Source: Fabrea salina
Taxonomy: Eukaryota; Ciliophora; Heterotrichea; Heterotrichida; Fabreidae
Direction of reading: 5' to 3'
Assembly: GCA_022984795.1 (NCBI GenBank)
Contig: JALIHJ010000001.1
Location: 62,001 to 126,000, forward strand
DNA: 64,000 nucleotides
Shown: piece after piece, positions 1 through 9,578 of the stretch
Layout of the letters: the number at the start of each line of letters is the position of its first letter
How positions within the stretch are numbered: the stretch's first letter is position 1
Translations under genes and position numbers: made by a program
Notes under the pieces: model-generated
Databases searched by the model: none
What the model saw: only the letters and a program-made list of their open reading frames with translations
Told to the model about the DNA's origin: nothing

Positions 1-953
1 ATTAGGTAGTTGTGAAGCATTTCATACTCAGAGTCAGTGATGTCCTGGACTTTAGAGATGTGGTGTAGGTCTGGCAAAGAAGACTCCAAGTAGTTTTCAG
101 AGGCTTTTTCTATTCTGCGCATCCTTTTGTACTGAAGGATCTTGTGGAGAACTTCGTAGTGAAGAGCAAAGTAAGGGAAGTAAGATAACACAGAGTACAC
201 TTTAGGAACAATGTACTCTTTTTGGTCTTCAGTTACTGCTATGTCTTCTACTTGCAAGCAGCAGCAGTAAATAGTGTCCAGCACTCCCCAGTGCTGACTC
301 TGGAGTCTTTCCTCCGACTTCAAAGTAAACACGTAGTGTTTAGGTCCTCTAGAACCGAAACTTTGCGAGTATATTATTTCGTTGATTTCGCTCGCAGAGT
401 CTGTTAACTTGAAACCACGCACAGGCACTCCTGCAGGAAAGGCAAAGTCAGGCACAGCTTGGGAAGCGTGGACTTCAATCATTTGGGGGTAGTGGTAAAT
501 GACTTTTGGAGCAGTAGTTTCTGGACTGAAAGACTCGGTGTCTACTCCTGATATCATGAACTGTAAAAATATTGGAATCTCACTGAACCCTTCCAGGTCA
601 GTTTTGCTGAGTGAAGTGTCAGGTTTAGGGACTTCCAAACTAGTAAGGGGTGTCAAGTCCAAGTGACTGAGCTTCAAACCGCCAGAAGCTCCCAAAGAAG
701 TTTTGATGGAGTGAGCTCCTACACAAATGCTTCTGGCGAGTTTCTCTAGTTGTTGGTTGGAAAGGTCTTTTTGGGCTTGGTTGTTAGGTTTCAGGGGTTT
801 TTTGTGGGTTTCGAGTTCTTCTTTAAGCTGGCTGATAAGTGTTGTTTGTTCTGAAAGTGTTTGTTTGAGGGTCTGGATTTCTTGTTTCATTTTTCGGTTT
901 TCAGCAACCAAGGCTAAATAGCAGTTTTTCCAAAAGTCCTTGTCTTCTTCCAT
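1..953 (-). CDS. DENN-domain protein with N-terminal coiled coil (3' end outside window)
   Basis: The frame starts at an ATG read from 953-951 on the minus strand and stays open for 317 codons to the window edge, so the C-terminus is missing. Residues about 5-65 are a charged coiled coil. Next comes a DENN-type start: IFLQFMISGVDTESF, then a segment with PQMIEVHASQAVPDFAFPAG, then HYVFTLKSEE and VPKVYSVLSYFPYFALHYEVL, which match the uDENN and core-DENN signatures. DENN proteins act as exchange factors for Rab GTPases in membrane traffic; that role is inferred from the family and the Rab target cannot be told. The gene is divergent from the next one, with only 15 bp between the two start codons. 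No intron is seen. Confidence 0.8.
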   Translation of the reverse strand, partial: MEEDKDFWKNCYLALVAENRKMKQEIQTLKQTLSEQTTLISQLKEELETHKKPLKPNNQAQKDLSNQQLEKLARSICVGAHSIKTSLGASGGLKLSHLDLTPLTSLEVPKPDTSLSKTDLEGFSEIPIFLQFMISGVDTESFSPETTAPKVIYHYPQMIEVHASQAVPDFAFPAGVPVRGFKLTDSASEINEIIYSQSFGSRGPKHYVFTLKSEERLQSQHWGVLDTIYCCCLQVEDIAVTEDQKEYIVPKVYSVLSYFPYFALHYEVLHKILQYKRMRRIEKASENYLESSLPDLHHISKVQDITDSEYEMLHNYL

Positions 954-968
954 TAGAATATTTAAATA
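954..968. promoter_or_regulatory. 15-bp divergent intergenic spacer (TAGAATATTTAAATA)
   Basis: This AT-only-but-one spacer is all that separates the start codons of the DENN gene and the TPR/CNB gene. Any promoter and both 5' leaders must fit here or reach into the flanking coding sequence. It is listed as regulatory by position only; no known motif is recognised. Confidence 0.4.
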
Positions 969-3212
969 ATGCACTATAGGTTTCCTGAGTCTGTGTGTGG
1001 CAAACACTCTTTTTGCTTCCACCCCCAACCTGAAGACACTAACAATGTTAAGTCTAAAGACTTCAAATCACTAGTCTCCAAACTAAACCCTAACAAAAAG
1101 TTCAACCTCAGAGAAATCGAGGGCACTAGTGCTGGCTCTGCCGAATCCAACGTAGAGTTCCTCAAAAAAGTAGTAGACCGAATGGACAGCAGTTCTTCAC
1201 TCAAGTCAGAAGCCCCGCTTGTAACTGCTGAAAGCTTAAGTGACTGGGTCCAGCAAAGTTTAAACAGAAGGTTTAACGTGATTCCTCCGGTAAGGCCTTT
1301 TTTGGTTTCCAAACCAGTTTATGAGTACTTAAAAGAAGTCCAAGACATGAACTCTAAAGGTGTTCCCAAAACCAATCCCGAAATGATAACTCGTGGGGAG
1401 ATTGACCAAATACTTGAGAACCAAAAAGTAGACATGCACCTTTTGAACCCAAGGGTTATGGGCAAAGGAACTCCTCTCAGACCTCCTAGAGTTAGGGAAC
1501 GCGAAAAGCTCCAGAGAAGACCTACTAACGAAAGAAGACCAACTAGATCTAGGTCGATCATGGTCAAGCCTCCAAACAAAAGAGCTTCTAGAAACTTAAG
1601 TACCCATTATAGGAGCAGGTCAGACATGATTTCAGGTTCTTCTAGAGGACTTAAAACTGCCAGAATAGAGCACTCTGCTTTTAACTTCGAAAACACTTTT
1701 GCAAAAGGCCTTTACTCTGCAACGAGAACCAAGCAAAGCATCACCCAAAACGTTGCCTTTGGAAAATCACTTTTGGGAAAAGTAGTTACTTTAGAGGAGA
1801 ACTTGAAAGAAACTAACTTCTTTCCTCCTTTGCTCAACAGAGAAGAGATGCCAGACTGTCCTTCAGAAATCCCCATCTTCATGTCTTTCTGCTCAATAGA
1901 CTCCCCAGACCCTGACTTGTCAGAGGCTTCACAGAACTTTTCACTTAAAAACTGGAACGCAAGCACAGAGTCTTACAAAAACTACTTCAGAAAAGGTGGC
2001 GAAGACAACAAAGCCAGAATGAACATTGCAGCTTGTTACGAAAGAGTCAACTGCTACACTTTAAGTAAGTTGTGGCTTTCACATGCTTTGAAGCATGACA
2101 ACTCCAACATAGAAGTTATTTTTGGACTGGGTTTAACTTGTTTGAAACTGAATGAACTGGGCAACGCTTTGTACTTCTTAGAAAAGGCACTTGAAGACAA
2201 CTTAGGTTCTCCTAAAACTAAAGTTTACTACTTACTAGCGTACATCTACAGGATGATTGACAAACTTGATGAGTCTGCTAACTACTACAAGTTACTTCTG
2301 CGAAGCAGCCCTGTAGACCAGTACACTCCCAAAAAGCAAATAGAACCCCCCGACAACCACAAAGCCTTTATTAGGTCGTTAATAAACTCAGGCACTCCTT
2401 TTTTCTGCAGGTTCGACCCCAGCAAAGCTGTAATGACTATTTAGGAAAGATTGGCTTCTTACTCAGTAAGAACAATCGAAGCTAACAAAATTTTCCAACC
2501 GCAAGCAGAAGTGTCTTACGTCTTCATGAGTGGACTTGTTAAACTTAGAAACCACAGCTGTAACTTTTGTCTTCCCAAGTTAGTTTGGCGTTTTGACCAA
2601 GGGAGTTACTTGCACTTCAGAAACCACAAGTGTTTTTACGGAGCTGAGTGCCACTGGTTCTTAGTAGAGCAGAAAACTACAGTTATGGAGATTCCTCTTC
2701 AAGAGTTTGAGAACTTAAAAGCCCTTTACAGGTCAGCCAAGCACGTTGCAACTTGCAACATACTGAGGTCCTTTAAGTTATTTGAGAAAATCAGCACTGA
2801 AACTATAGAAAAACTAGTGATTGAAAACCTTAAAATCAAAAGGTACAAAAAAGGCCAGGTAATCATGAGGTTCATAGAGAACGAAAAACCTGAAAAAGAA
2901 AGACTAGGAATCATCATTCGGGGGATTTGTGACTTGAAAACGTCCAGGGGCAAAGACATCAGTTTTGTAGGCCGAGGCGAGTGCATGGGTGAAGAGTCGG
3001 TGTTCCAGGACCTCAAAGGGGTTTTGAGTTCTGGGAACTTAATAGGGAGGGGGGAAGAGATCGAAATAGGGTACTTTTCTCCTTCTTCAATCCGAGAAAT
3101 GCCTCTCTACGACTTCGAAGCATTCAAACAAGCTATCAAAAACAACATCGAAAGCAAAGCTTCCCTGCAAAGGTTCAGAGAGCGCAAGAAAAATAATTCA
3201 TTTTTTTACTAA
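969..3212 (+). CDS. TPR plus tandem cyclic-nucleotide-binding-like protein, one 15-nt intron
   Basis: Two open frames join across a 15-nt intron (2430-2444) to give 742 residues: 487 codons before it and 255 after, phase 0. Residues 1-330 are basic and low in pattern. Residues about 345-460 hold TPR helices (ACYERVNCYTLSKLWLSHAL, then EVIFGLGLTCLKLNELGNAL). After the intron, the protein reads as two beta-roll domains like cyclic-nucleotide-binding domains: FMSGLVKLRN onward, then LFEKISTETIEKLV, YKKGQVIMRF, GIIIRGICDL and GRGECMGEESVF. The phosphate-binding Arg of a true cAMP site (G-E-x-A-L...R-A-A) is not obvious, so ligand binding is doubtful. Without splicing the frame stops at TAG 2442-2444, which would remove the second half. 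The partner and pathway are unknown. Confidence 0.75.
2430..2444 (+). other. 15-nt spliceosomal intron GTAATGACTATTTAG
   Basis: It begins GTAA, ends TAG and has TA at positions 9-10, the pattern shared by all five introns in the window. Its removal fuses two long frames without a shift, and retention gives an in-frame TAG. Confidence 0.85.
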
Positions 3213-3214
3213 AT

Positions 3215-3325
3215 ATGGACACTCAACAAGCAGTTATAGAAAGAGCCAAGGCTTTGGGAAGGAAAATCTACGTGAAAAGGGGCAACATCTGGTTTTTACA
3301 AAAATTAAATAAGGTTAAGTCTTAA
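3215..3325 (+). CDS. Candidate 36-residue micro-protein
   Basis: An ATG two bases after the previous stop opens 36 codons (MDTQQAVIERAKALGRKIYV... ending LNKVKS), basic at the C-terminus, with codons that look like those of its neighbours (AAC, AAG, TAC, CTT). It fills most of an otherwise empty convergent gap. Its last 21 nt overlap the 3' end of the opposing GTPase gene. No family is recognised. It could equally be chance coding in a 3' region; expression or conservation would decide. Confidence 0.35.
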   Translation: MDTQQAVIERAKALGRKIYVKRGNIWFLQKLNKVKS

Positions 3326-3832
3326 TGAGTTCCTGCAGAACAAAAGAGGCTTCCTGGCCTCCCAAAGAAGGTTCTTTCGGGCCCAAGCCAAACACATGGA
3401 AAAGCACCTTTTAACACTGTTCCGGTTTTTGCAGTTAACAGTCATAAACCGAACTCCTAGTTTTCTAGCTGCACTTCGGTGGTGCTCTAGGTCGAGTTTG
3501 TCTTTGCAACAAGCAACCAACATACACCCGAATTTGAACTTTGCTTTTAGTGTTGCTTGTTTGTGAAGTTTAAGTGCGTATTCAAAGGTTCCGGGAACTA
3601 AGGGGTCGTACAACAGAACCACAGAAGAAAAGTCTCTGTGAGTTACTTGGGAGTCCTCAACAATCTCCAAAGAGTGCGAAGGAGGTGGGTAAGGAATGGT
3701 GTACTTATAGTTCCTAGGTGTCTTTTTGAGTTGGTGTTTGGCAGAACAGAACCCGTAAATGTAGGAGCATATGAAAGAAGTCTTCCCCACTCCTTGTTCT
3801 CCAAGTACCAAGCACCTGTTACTTTTGGACAT
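3305..3832 (-). CDS. Degenerate Ras-like small GTPase
   Basis: This 175-residue protein opens with a small-GTPase fold: RCLVLGEQGVGKTSFICSYI contains a good P-loop (GEQGVGKTS, residues about 11-19). The switch-II DxxG is absent; VVLLYDPLVP keeps only the strand. The N/TKxD guanine-specificity motif appears as CKDKLD. The C-terminus is basic and has no prenylation box. It is therefore a Ras-superfamily relative with weakened nucleotide switching, perhaps like the divergent RSG1/IFT22-type GTPases, but the subfamily cannot be named. It diverges from the TMEM43-like gene with 17 bp between start codons. Confidence 0.65.
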   Translation of the reverse strand: MSKSNRCLVLGEQGVGKTSFICSYIYGFCSAKHQLKKTPRNYKYTIPYPPPSHSLEIVEDSQVTHRDFSSVVLLYDPLVPGTFEYALKLHKQATLKAKFKFGCMLVACCKDKLDLEHHRSAARKLGVRFMTVNCKNRNSVKRCFSMCLAWARKNLLWEARKPLLFCRNSLRLNLI

Positions 3833-3849
3833 TTTAAAACATACGTTAA
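3833..3849. promoter_or_regulatory. 17-bp divergent intergenic spacer
   Basis: This AT-rich spacer (TTTAAAACATACGTTAA) lies between the divergent starts of the small GTPase and the TMEM43-like gene. It is regulatory by position only. Confidence 0.35.
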
Positions 3850-4680
3850 ATGGACAGGTCTTATTTGCAAGATGCAGGGAAAGGCATTATGAGCTTGTCT
3901 TTGGCTGTGTGGACTTGGTTCGAAATCAACTATGCTTTGAAAGTAGACAAACTCAAGTCAATCATGCACAGACTTGTAAAGCCTCAGTCTGTTGAAAAAG
4001 AAAACGAAGGCAAGTACGTCTACGCTTCTGGGTTTCTGAAGTTAGACCGCCAGTTTCCTTTGAAAGACGAACTCCTGGACGTATGTGTACACGAAGCTTT
4101 GAAACTTTCGAGAAATGTCGAAATGTTTCAGTGGACTAAAGAACACAGAACTGTTTGGAGCTCCCAACAAATAGACTCCAGCAGTAATGACTGGAGGCAC
4201 AAAAACCCTGACTGGTTCATTACTGGAGCTACTTTTAGTTTGCCCGAGCCTTATGGAATCTACCCGTTTGTGGTTGGCAAAGAAGTTATTTCACAAGTGG
4301 AACTTCAACTAGGAGTCAGGCCAGTCTACCCCGGTAAGCAAGTTAGGGACAAGCTTGAGCGTCACGGGTTCAGCATAGCTAAAGACTCTGAGTTTTACTA
4401 CTTAACTCCTCAAAGACTAGAACTATACAGGAACCCCAAGCCCGGCGACTACAGAATTAAGTACACTTACTTGCCTTCCAAACTCTACTTAAGTATCATT
4501 GGAGTTCAGTCACAGGGCGAAATAGTTCCTGGAAAAGAACTCTTCATTGTGCACTTGGGAAAAGAGTCCCCTGAAAAGCTTATAAAGTCCCAAGAAAAAC
4601 TCCTTGGAACTGAAATTTGGAAGAAAAGAGTGCTTTGCCTTTTAGGAGTTTTATCTGGAGTGTATATAGCAACTAAGTAA
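3850..4680 (+). CDS. TMEM43: TMEM43/LUMA-family membrane protein
   Basis: The 276-residue protein shows the DUF1625/TMEM43 pattern: SRNVEMFQWTKE matches the family's E-M-Y-Q-W-x-E block, followed by a lumenal domain with W...NP.....F and a PGDYRIKYTYLP strand near residues 195-210. Hydrophobic segments lie near both ends (about 12-30 and 258-274). Family members sit in the ER and inner nuclear membrane; the animal protein is about 400 residues, so this one is shorter and has a reduced C-terminal multi-helix region. The start is the first ATG after the divergent spacer. The stop is 8 bp from the converging coiled-coil gene. Confidence 0.72.
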   Translation: MDRSYLQDAGKGIMSLSLAVWTWFEINYALKVDKLKSIMHRLVKPQSVEKENEGKYVYASGFLKLDRQFPLKDELLDVCVHEALKLSRNVEMFQWTKEHRTVWSSQQIDSSSNDWRHKNPDWFITGATFSLPEPYGIYPFVVGKEVISQVELQLGVRPVYPGKQVRDKLERHGFSIAKDSEFYYLTPQRLELYRNPKPGDYRIKYTYLPSKLYLSIIGVQSQGEIVPGKELFIVHLGKESPEKLIKSQEKLLGTEIWKKRVLCLLGVLSGVYIATK

Positions 4681-4688
4681 CATTACTC

Positions 4689-5708
4689 TTAAGAGTTATG
4701 GGAAAAGAAGTCGCCCACGCCGCCCCAAGGTTCTTCAGTTCTTAGAGGAGGAACTATTTTTTCTGAAGTAGGCATGTCTAGAGGCTTTACTTTTCTAGGA
4801 CGTTTAGGAGGTGCCTTTTTAGGGTTTTCTTTTTGGAGTGACTCGTTGGGGAGTTTGCCTTTCTGGGGAAGTTTAGTGTCAGAGTGGGAAGAAGCTAGAG
4901 TTACTGAGGTTGAGTGGTTAAGATAACTGGGGGATTTTTCTTGGACGAAGATGCTTTCTTGGAGTTGAGAGTTGATTTTGTTGAGTTTAGTGGACTGCGA
5001 ACTTAGGTTTCTAATGAGGGTTTCGGACTCGTTAATCAAGTAGTCAAATTCGTGAGAGGGCTGGGCAGAGGAGTTTTCGAGGAACTGGAAGTTGGACTTA
5101 ATGCAAGAAGCATTGGGAGACTTTATGAAAGAGGTGTTTTCTGGTTTATATACAAAGTGTTTTTCTTGGTCAGCCTGAACACCCTTGGTTTCGTACTTCA
5201 AAGAAAAAGAAAGGTTCTTGAGCATACTGTTTATAAACAAAAACAGTTTGTAAGACACTTTGTCCCACTCAGAAGTGCCTAAGAGTTGTTCAAAGTCACT
5301 CACACTTCCTATTTTCCTTTTAAAGATTTCAAGGACTTCTCTGTTGTTCAGCACGTTTTCAAGGCATTCTTGGGCTACGTCAGGAAGTACTTTTGAATAA
5401 CTGCTTTGGTGGGTTTGGAGTCTGAGTTGCTGGCTTTTTTGTTGTTCCTTCAAAAGGGCTTTGTGGAAGGAAGAGGCTTGTGAGTAAAGTTGGTCTCTTT
5501 TTTGGAGCGTGTCGTAAAGGGCTTCTTTCAGGTTGTGCTTGTCTTCTTGCAAAGAGTAAATTAAGGAACTTGCTTTTTGCATGTCAGTATGCATCTTCAC
5601 TAGCATTTCTCGGTCAACCAAGGAGCAGTTCTCCAGTGCCCTTTTCAGTCTCCGAGCAGTCTCTTCTACTTGAGTTGCGGAGTCTGAGTAGTCTTTGTAG
5701 GCTTTCAT
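4689..5708 (-). CDS. Coiled-coil protein, function unknown
   Basis: The protein has 339 residues. Residues about 8-105 form a heptad-rich coiled coil (Q/E/K/L rich). Residues about 110-170 look globular (FKRKIGSVSDFEQLLGTSEW). The rest is low-complexity and Ser/Asn-rich, with a Pro/Lys stretch (KKAPPKRPRKVKP) near 300 and the end GGVGDFFSHNS. No catalytic motif or membrane segment is seen. A cytoskeletal or centrosomal role is possible but not shown. Confidence 0.7.
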   Translation of the reverse strand: MKAYKDYSDSATQVEETARRLKRALENCSLVDREMLVKMHTDMQKASSLIYSLQEDKHNLKEALYDTLQKRDQLYSQASSFHKALLKEQQKSQQLRLQTHQSSYSKVLPDVAQECLENVLNNREVLEIFKRKIGSVSDFEQLLGTSEWDKVSYKLFLFINSMLKNLSFSLKYETKGVQADQEKHFVYKPENTSFIKSPNASCIKSNFQFLENSSAQPSHEFDYLINESETLIRNLSSQSTKLNKINSQLQESIFVQEKSPSYLNHSTSVTLASSHSDTKLPQKGKLPNESLQKENPKKAPPKRPRKVKPLDMPTSEKIVPPLRTEEPWGGVGDFFSHNS

Positions 5709-5742
5709 AATTTATAAAAATGTTGTTTGTACTTAACGTTAA

Positions 5743-6330
5743 TTACTCCTCCAAAAAGTCTTGGGCCATTATGGGCAGCAAACCCTCAGCCAGGATAATT
5801 CTTCCGTTTTCGTCCAAAATGTACTTAAAGCCTGTCATTTCTAGGGTTTCTTTGCAGTTTTCGTTTTCAAACTCTATTTCTGGATCTACTTGGAAAGGTA
5901 TTGCTTCCAACGGAACCTTGTTGTGCAGAATCATCTTAACAGCTAAAACTGCTATGTCTGTGGCCATCTGGCCTGCTCCCAGGTTTCTGAGTTGGTAGCC
6001 TTGCTCTCGGAGGTACTTAGCTCTGTCTCTAGGAGGGTGGTCTCCTAGAACTCCTCCTACAACTAAGTACTCAAAGTTGTCTTCTGTGGTAAGAGTCTTT
6101 TCAGCCCTCATGTCGAAGAAGCACACTGACTCCTTAGGCAAGTCCATGTGTGCTATACTTTCAGACGAAGTTTCGACTTGAGGGTACAAGTTACTTGTTT
6201 CCTGAACTAACTGGCCTAAGTTAGTAATCCATACTTTCCAGGGACTCAAAGACACTATGTGTTGGTACTCCTTTTTAGTCCACTCAAACAGTTCTTCGTC
6301 AATGTGCTCAATAACTAGTTTGGTTTCCAT
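5743..6330 (-). CDS. SFM1: SPOUT-type protein arginine methyltransferase, Sfm1-like
   Basis: The 195-residue protein carries the diagnostic block FEYLVVGGVLGDHPPRDRAKYLREQG (about 86-111) and LRNLGAGQMATDIAVL (about 114-129), which fit the PF04252 family. In yeast, Sfm1 methylates an Arg of ribosomal protein uS3 using S-adenosylmethionine bound in a SPOUT knot; related proteins occur in archaea and protists. The rest of the chain, including IDEELFEWTKKEYQHI near the N-terminus, fits the family length of about 200. Ribosome modification is inferred from the family. The start is the first Met, 36 bp from the divergent deubiquitinase start. Confidence 0.82.
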   Translation of the reverse strand: METKLVIEHIDEELFEWTKKEYQHIVSLSPWKVWITNLGQLVQETSNLYPQVETSSESIAHMDLPKESVCFFDMRAEKTLTTEDNFEYLVVGGVLGDHPPRDRAKYLREQGYQLRNLGAGQMATDIAVLAVKMILHNKVPLEAIPFQVDPEIEFENENCKETLEMTGFKYILDENGRIILAEGLLPIMAQDFLEE

Positions 6331-6366
6331 TGCTTTTATGGTTTCAGCTATAAAAATTCTGACATT

Positions 6367-9276
6367 ATGAGTTCTCAGGAATCAGAAATCCAAAGAATAA
6401 CAGAACTAGGGTTCAGCCGCCAAGCAGCTATTGATGCTTTGAGCAAGTGCAGTTCAACAGAGTCAGCTATTGAGCACTTACTAAATTCCCAGTCAAGTCC
6501 GTCAAACGACCCTGAGTTAGAACAAGCACTAAAAGCTTCTATGGCCGAGACTACGCAAACTCCAGCTTTAACTACAGGAGACGAAGACCTTTCAAAAGCG
6601 ATTGAAATGTCTCTGAAAGACAACCAAGGCTTTGACATCACTACTTACGAGCCCCTCAACCCAATTCAACGCAAACGCTCTGAAGGCACTCCAGTAGGAC
6701 TTAAGAACGTAGGAAACACTTGTTACTTCAACTCTCTTATGCAGGTTTACTTCACTATTCCTAACTTGATTAAAGAAATCCTTAACTTCAAAGCTCCTGA
6801 AGTCTCTGAAGAACACAAAGAAAGCGAAACCCTCCGCAAAAAAGCAAGCATCCAACTCCTCCAGCAACTCCAGAAACTGTTTGCTCACATGATAAGGAGC
6901 AACAAGAAGTACGTTGACCCTTCAAACGTGCTCAAGTCACTTGTAGACGACTTCGGGAACCCCTTAGAAATTGGGGACCAAAAAGACGTAGGCGAGTTCA
7001 ACATGATTTTAGTTGAAAGAATTGAAGAAGGTCTTAACTGCTTGCAAGAAGAACAAAAAGAAACCCAATCTCTAGTTAGAAGGAAGTCTAGTCTCACCCT
7101 GTCTACTCACCAACTAGAAGAAGGCTTGGTCTCCCAGCTTTTTTACGGCAAACAACTAGAAGAACTCAGTGCTTGTGAAGCCGATGGAGAACCTGTGAAC
7201 ATCCAAAACGAAGTAGTTTTTGGCCAAGTGAACCTTGACGTCCAAGAAAGGGACCTTTACAGTGCCTGGCACGCAGCTTACAGTTCCCAAATAGAAGGGT
7301 ACTTAACTCCTAAGGAGCACACCACTACAGCAGGCCAAGACATCTGGCTTGAAAAACTGCCTGGACTCTTGCTGTTCCAAATCCAGCGTGTTAAGTACGA
7401 CGTTGAAGCTAACTCTTTATTTAAGATCCACAGTCCTTTTGAGTTCCCCAGAGTGATTTACCCAGACCGGTTCTTGAAAAAGAACCAAGAAAAAAGCTCT
7501 GAACTCATGAAGCACATGAAACACTACAAAAGGAAAGTAGAAATACTCCAGAAAAGCATTGACCAGTTCAAAAACTACAAAAACTCTGGAATGCACTTAG
7601 GAGAAATGCTAGGTCACGTCCAAAAGTTCTACGAAGAACAACTCGAAGCCCCTTCTTCTATGGAAATCGAAGAAGAAGAAGTAGTCCTCCACAGTCCAGA
7701 CCAACTAGAAAACTCCCAGCAAAACAAATCTTTGATATCCCAAGCTTGCCAACTGATGTCTGAGTCTTTCAAAGAAATCAACCACAAAGTTGAGTCCATG
7801 CTTCAGCAACTCAAACACTACGAAACCCTTATTGAGCAACTGTTTGATATTGAAGAGTTCAAAGAGCACCCCTACCACCTCCACGCTTTGCTCATCCACG
7901 ACGGGCAGGCTGGAGGAGGCCACTACTTCGCTTACATCTACGATAACGAGTTCAACAAGTGGAGGAAGTATAACGACATCAACGTGACTGACTCCTCTGA
8001 AGAAGAAATGCTCAAATACGCCAGAGGAGGCAATGGACTGGTTTCGGCCTACTCTTTGGTGTACGTGGACCCTAACCTCTTCCAAAAGGAGGAACAAACT
8101 AGCTACAGAACCTACAAAGTCAGTGAACCCGACGAACCTAGTCCGGACCTGTACAACTCCTACATACCTAGTGAGATCAAACAGGAAGTAGACTTAGACA
8201 ACTTAAAGTTCTTAGAAGAAATCGAAGAGTACAAAGTAGGCAACCTCATCAAAGCTATTCAGGACTTGTACAACACTAGGTATACTCAAGTCGAAACTCA
8301 GTACCAAAGTTACCTTAGCAACAAGAATAAGCAAGGTGTTACTATTCACTACCAGCTCATTAACCTGGCTATTTTTCTGAGAATCAAAAACAAAGAGTTC
8401 TTGAGTAAGTGGCACATTCTCGACCTGTGTGTAAAAGAGTGCGAAATCAACAAAAGGGGCATTATGGACTTGGACCAAAACGAGATTCTTTACAACAAAC
8501 TCAAAACCCAGTTCAAATCTGCCTGCAAAGACTCACCCTATAAACTAGAACTCACACAGCAAGAATTCAACGAACTCAACGTTTACACTTCTGAATTCAA
8601 AGACTTGTACAACGACGCTTCTGTGAGTTTGTACTTACTGCAAAAACTCAACAACGACCAGATCATTGAGGCCTTTTACGCTATTTGTTTCCAGCAGACC
8701 CAGCAAAGAGGCTACCCCAACGAGTACATCAATATTTCTATTGACGCCAATAAAATCATTATTCTCCGAACCACTAGTTTGATAAACCAAAAACTCTACT
8801 CAAGGCAACTAGACGAAGCACTTCAGTGGACTAACCACCTAAGTATGATGGCTTGTATGTTTCTGGACTCACAAGAATTGCAGGTCAAGCAGCTAGTGCC
8901 TCGCTTAGAGGCTTCTTGTGCTTGGGCCAAAGAGAACTTAGGAGAGGTCTTCACAGAGGACCACGAAGCTGTTTTTGCAAAAACAATTTCTCAAATAAAA
9001 GCAGGGGAATTCGAGCCTTCTATGAACTTAGGCGAACTTCCCCAAGACCTGCAGTGGATTAAAAAGAACTGTGAAGAGTTCACAGGGTATGCTTGGGTTG
9101 AAGGGTGGAAAAAGGAAACAGTTGCTAGTCGTTACGTAGAAGAACTCAACAACATAGGCAAAGGAAAGATTTCTACTTGGGTCAGGGTTAACGACAAACT
9201 CGTTAGACTCAAAAACACTTTGTCAGAAAACGACGTTAGAGAGTTTGAATCCAGTATTGGGATTAAGCCTGAGTAA
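6367..9276 (+). CDS. Ubiquitin-specific protease, USP25/USP28-like
   Basis: The 969-residue protein begins with a UBA-like domain (residues 8-40, ITELGFSRQAAIDAL), then two ubiquitin-interacting motifs (DPELEQALKASMAE about 48-61, DEDLSKAIEMSLKD about 72-85), then a USP catalytic domain. The Cys box is GLKNVGNTCYFN with Cys119; the His box is GQAGGGHYFAYIYD with His519, followed by WRKYNDINVT with the Asn/Asp at 536-537. A long helical insert (about 375-490) splits the catalytic domain, as in USP25/28. UBA-UIM-UIM-USP order and insert fit that pair. All catalytic residues are present, so it should cleave ubiquitin chains. No intron is seen. Confidence 0.9.
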   Translation: MSSQESEIQRITELGFSRQAAIDALSKCSSTESAIEHLLNSQSSPSNDPELEQALKASMAETTQTPALTTGDEDLSKAIEMSLKDNQGFDITTYEPLNPIQRKRSEGTPVGLKNVGNTCYFNSLMQVYFTIPNLIKEILNFKAPEVSEEHKESETLRKKASIQLLQQLQKLFAHMIRSNKKYVDPSNVLKSLVDDFGNPLEIGDQKDVGEFNMILVERIEEGLNCLQEEQKETQSLVRRKSSLTLSTHQLEEGLVSQLFYGKQLEELSACEADGEPVNIQNEVVFGQVNLDVQERDLYSAWHAAYSSQIEGYLTPKEHTTTAGQDIWLEKLPGLLLFQIQRVKYDVEANSLFKIHSPFEFPRVIYPDRFLKKNQEKSSELMKHMKHYKRKVEILQKSIDQFKNYKNSGMHLGEMLGHVQKFYEEQLEAPSSMEIEEEEVVLHSPDQLENSQQNKSLISQACQLMSESFKEINHKVESMLQQLKHYETLIEQLFDIEEFKEHPYHLHALLIHDGQAGGGHYFAYIYDNEFNKWRKYNDINVTDSSEEEMLKYARGGNGLVSAYSLVYVDPNLFQKEEQTSYRTYKVSEPDEPSPDLYNSYIPSEIKQEVDLDNLKFLEEIEEYKVGNLIKAIQDLYNTRYTQVETQYQSYLSNKNKQGVTIHYQLINLAIFLRIKNKEFLSKWHILDLCVKECEINKRGIMDLDQNEILYNKLKTQFKSACKDSPYKLELTQQEFNELNVYTSEFKDLYNDASVSLYLLQKLNNDQIIEAFYAICFQQTQQRGYPNEYINISIDANKIIILRTTSLINQKLYSRQLDEALQWTNHLSMMACMFLDSQELQVKQLVPRLEASCAWAKENLGEVFTEDHEAVFAKTISQIKAGEFEPSMNLGELPQDLQWIKKNCEEFTGYAWVEGWKKETVASRYVEELNNIGKGKISTWVRVNDKLVRLKNTLSENDVREFESSIGIKPE

Positions 9277-9290
9277 CTAGGTAGTTAATA

Positions 9291-9578
9291 ATGCTTATGG
9301 AATATAGAAAGTCTTCCAGAAGAAAGCTAAGTATGCCTCCTCACGCAGTTCCGAACAGGTCTCTGTACTCTACAGGGTTCTTCGGAACTTTTTCAAAAAC
9401 CCAAACTAAGTCGCAAGGCTTGAATTTACGTTTGAAAGCTTTGGAAAAGAAGTCAAGCTCCCTTAAAAAAGACATATCCGAAATATTTCTGAGCTCCTAC
9501 CTTTTGAGTCCTAAAGTTTACCGAGTTAAAACCAGCGTTTTAACTTCCAGAACCAAACCTTTTAAGAGCTTTAAATAA
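9291..9578 (+). CDS. Small basic protein, unknown
   Basis: The protein has 95 residues and is rich in Lys, Arg and Ser (RKSSRRKLS near the start, SRTKPFKSFK at the end), with a short helical stretch about 43-65. No family is recognised. Its stop shares one base with the next gene's start (TAATG at 9576-9580). Confidence 0.6.
   Translation: MLMEYRKSSRRKLSMPPHAVPNRSLYSTGFFGTFSKTQTKSQGLNLRLKALEKKSSSLKKDISEIFLSSYLLSPKVYRVKTSVLTSRTKPFKSFK

Noticed and set aside
2409-2420. GGTTCGACCCC as a tRNA B box
   Set aside because: It lies in coding sequence at the end of exon 1, with no cloverleaf around it and no A box at the right distance.
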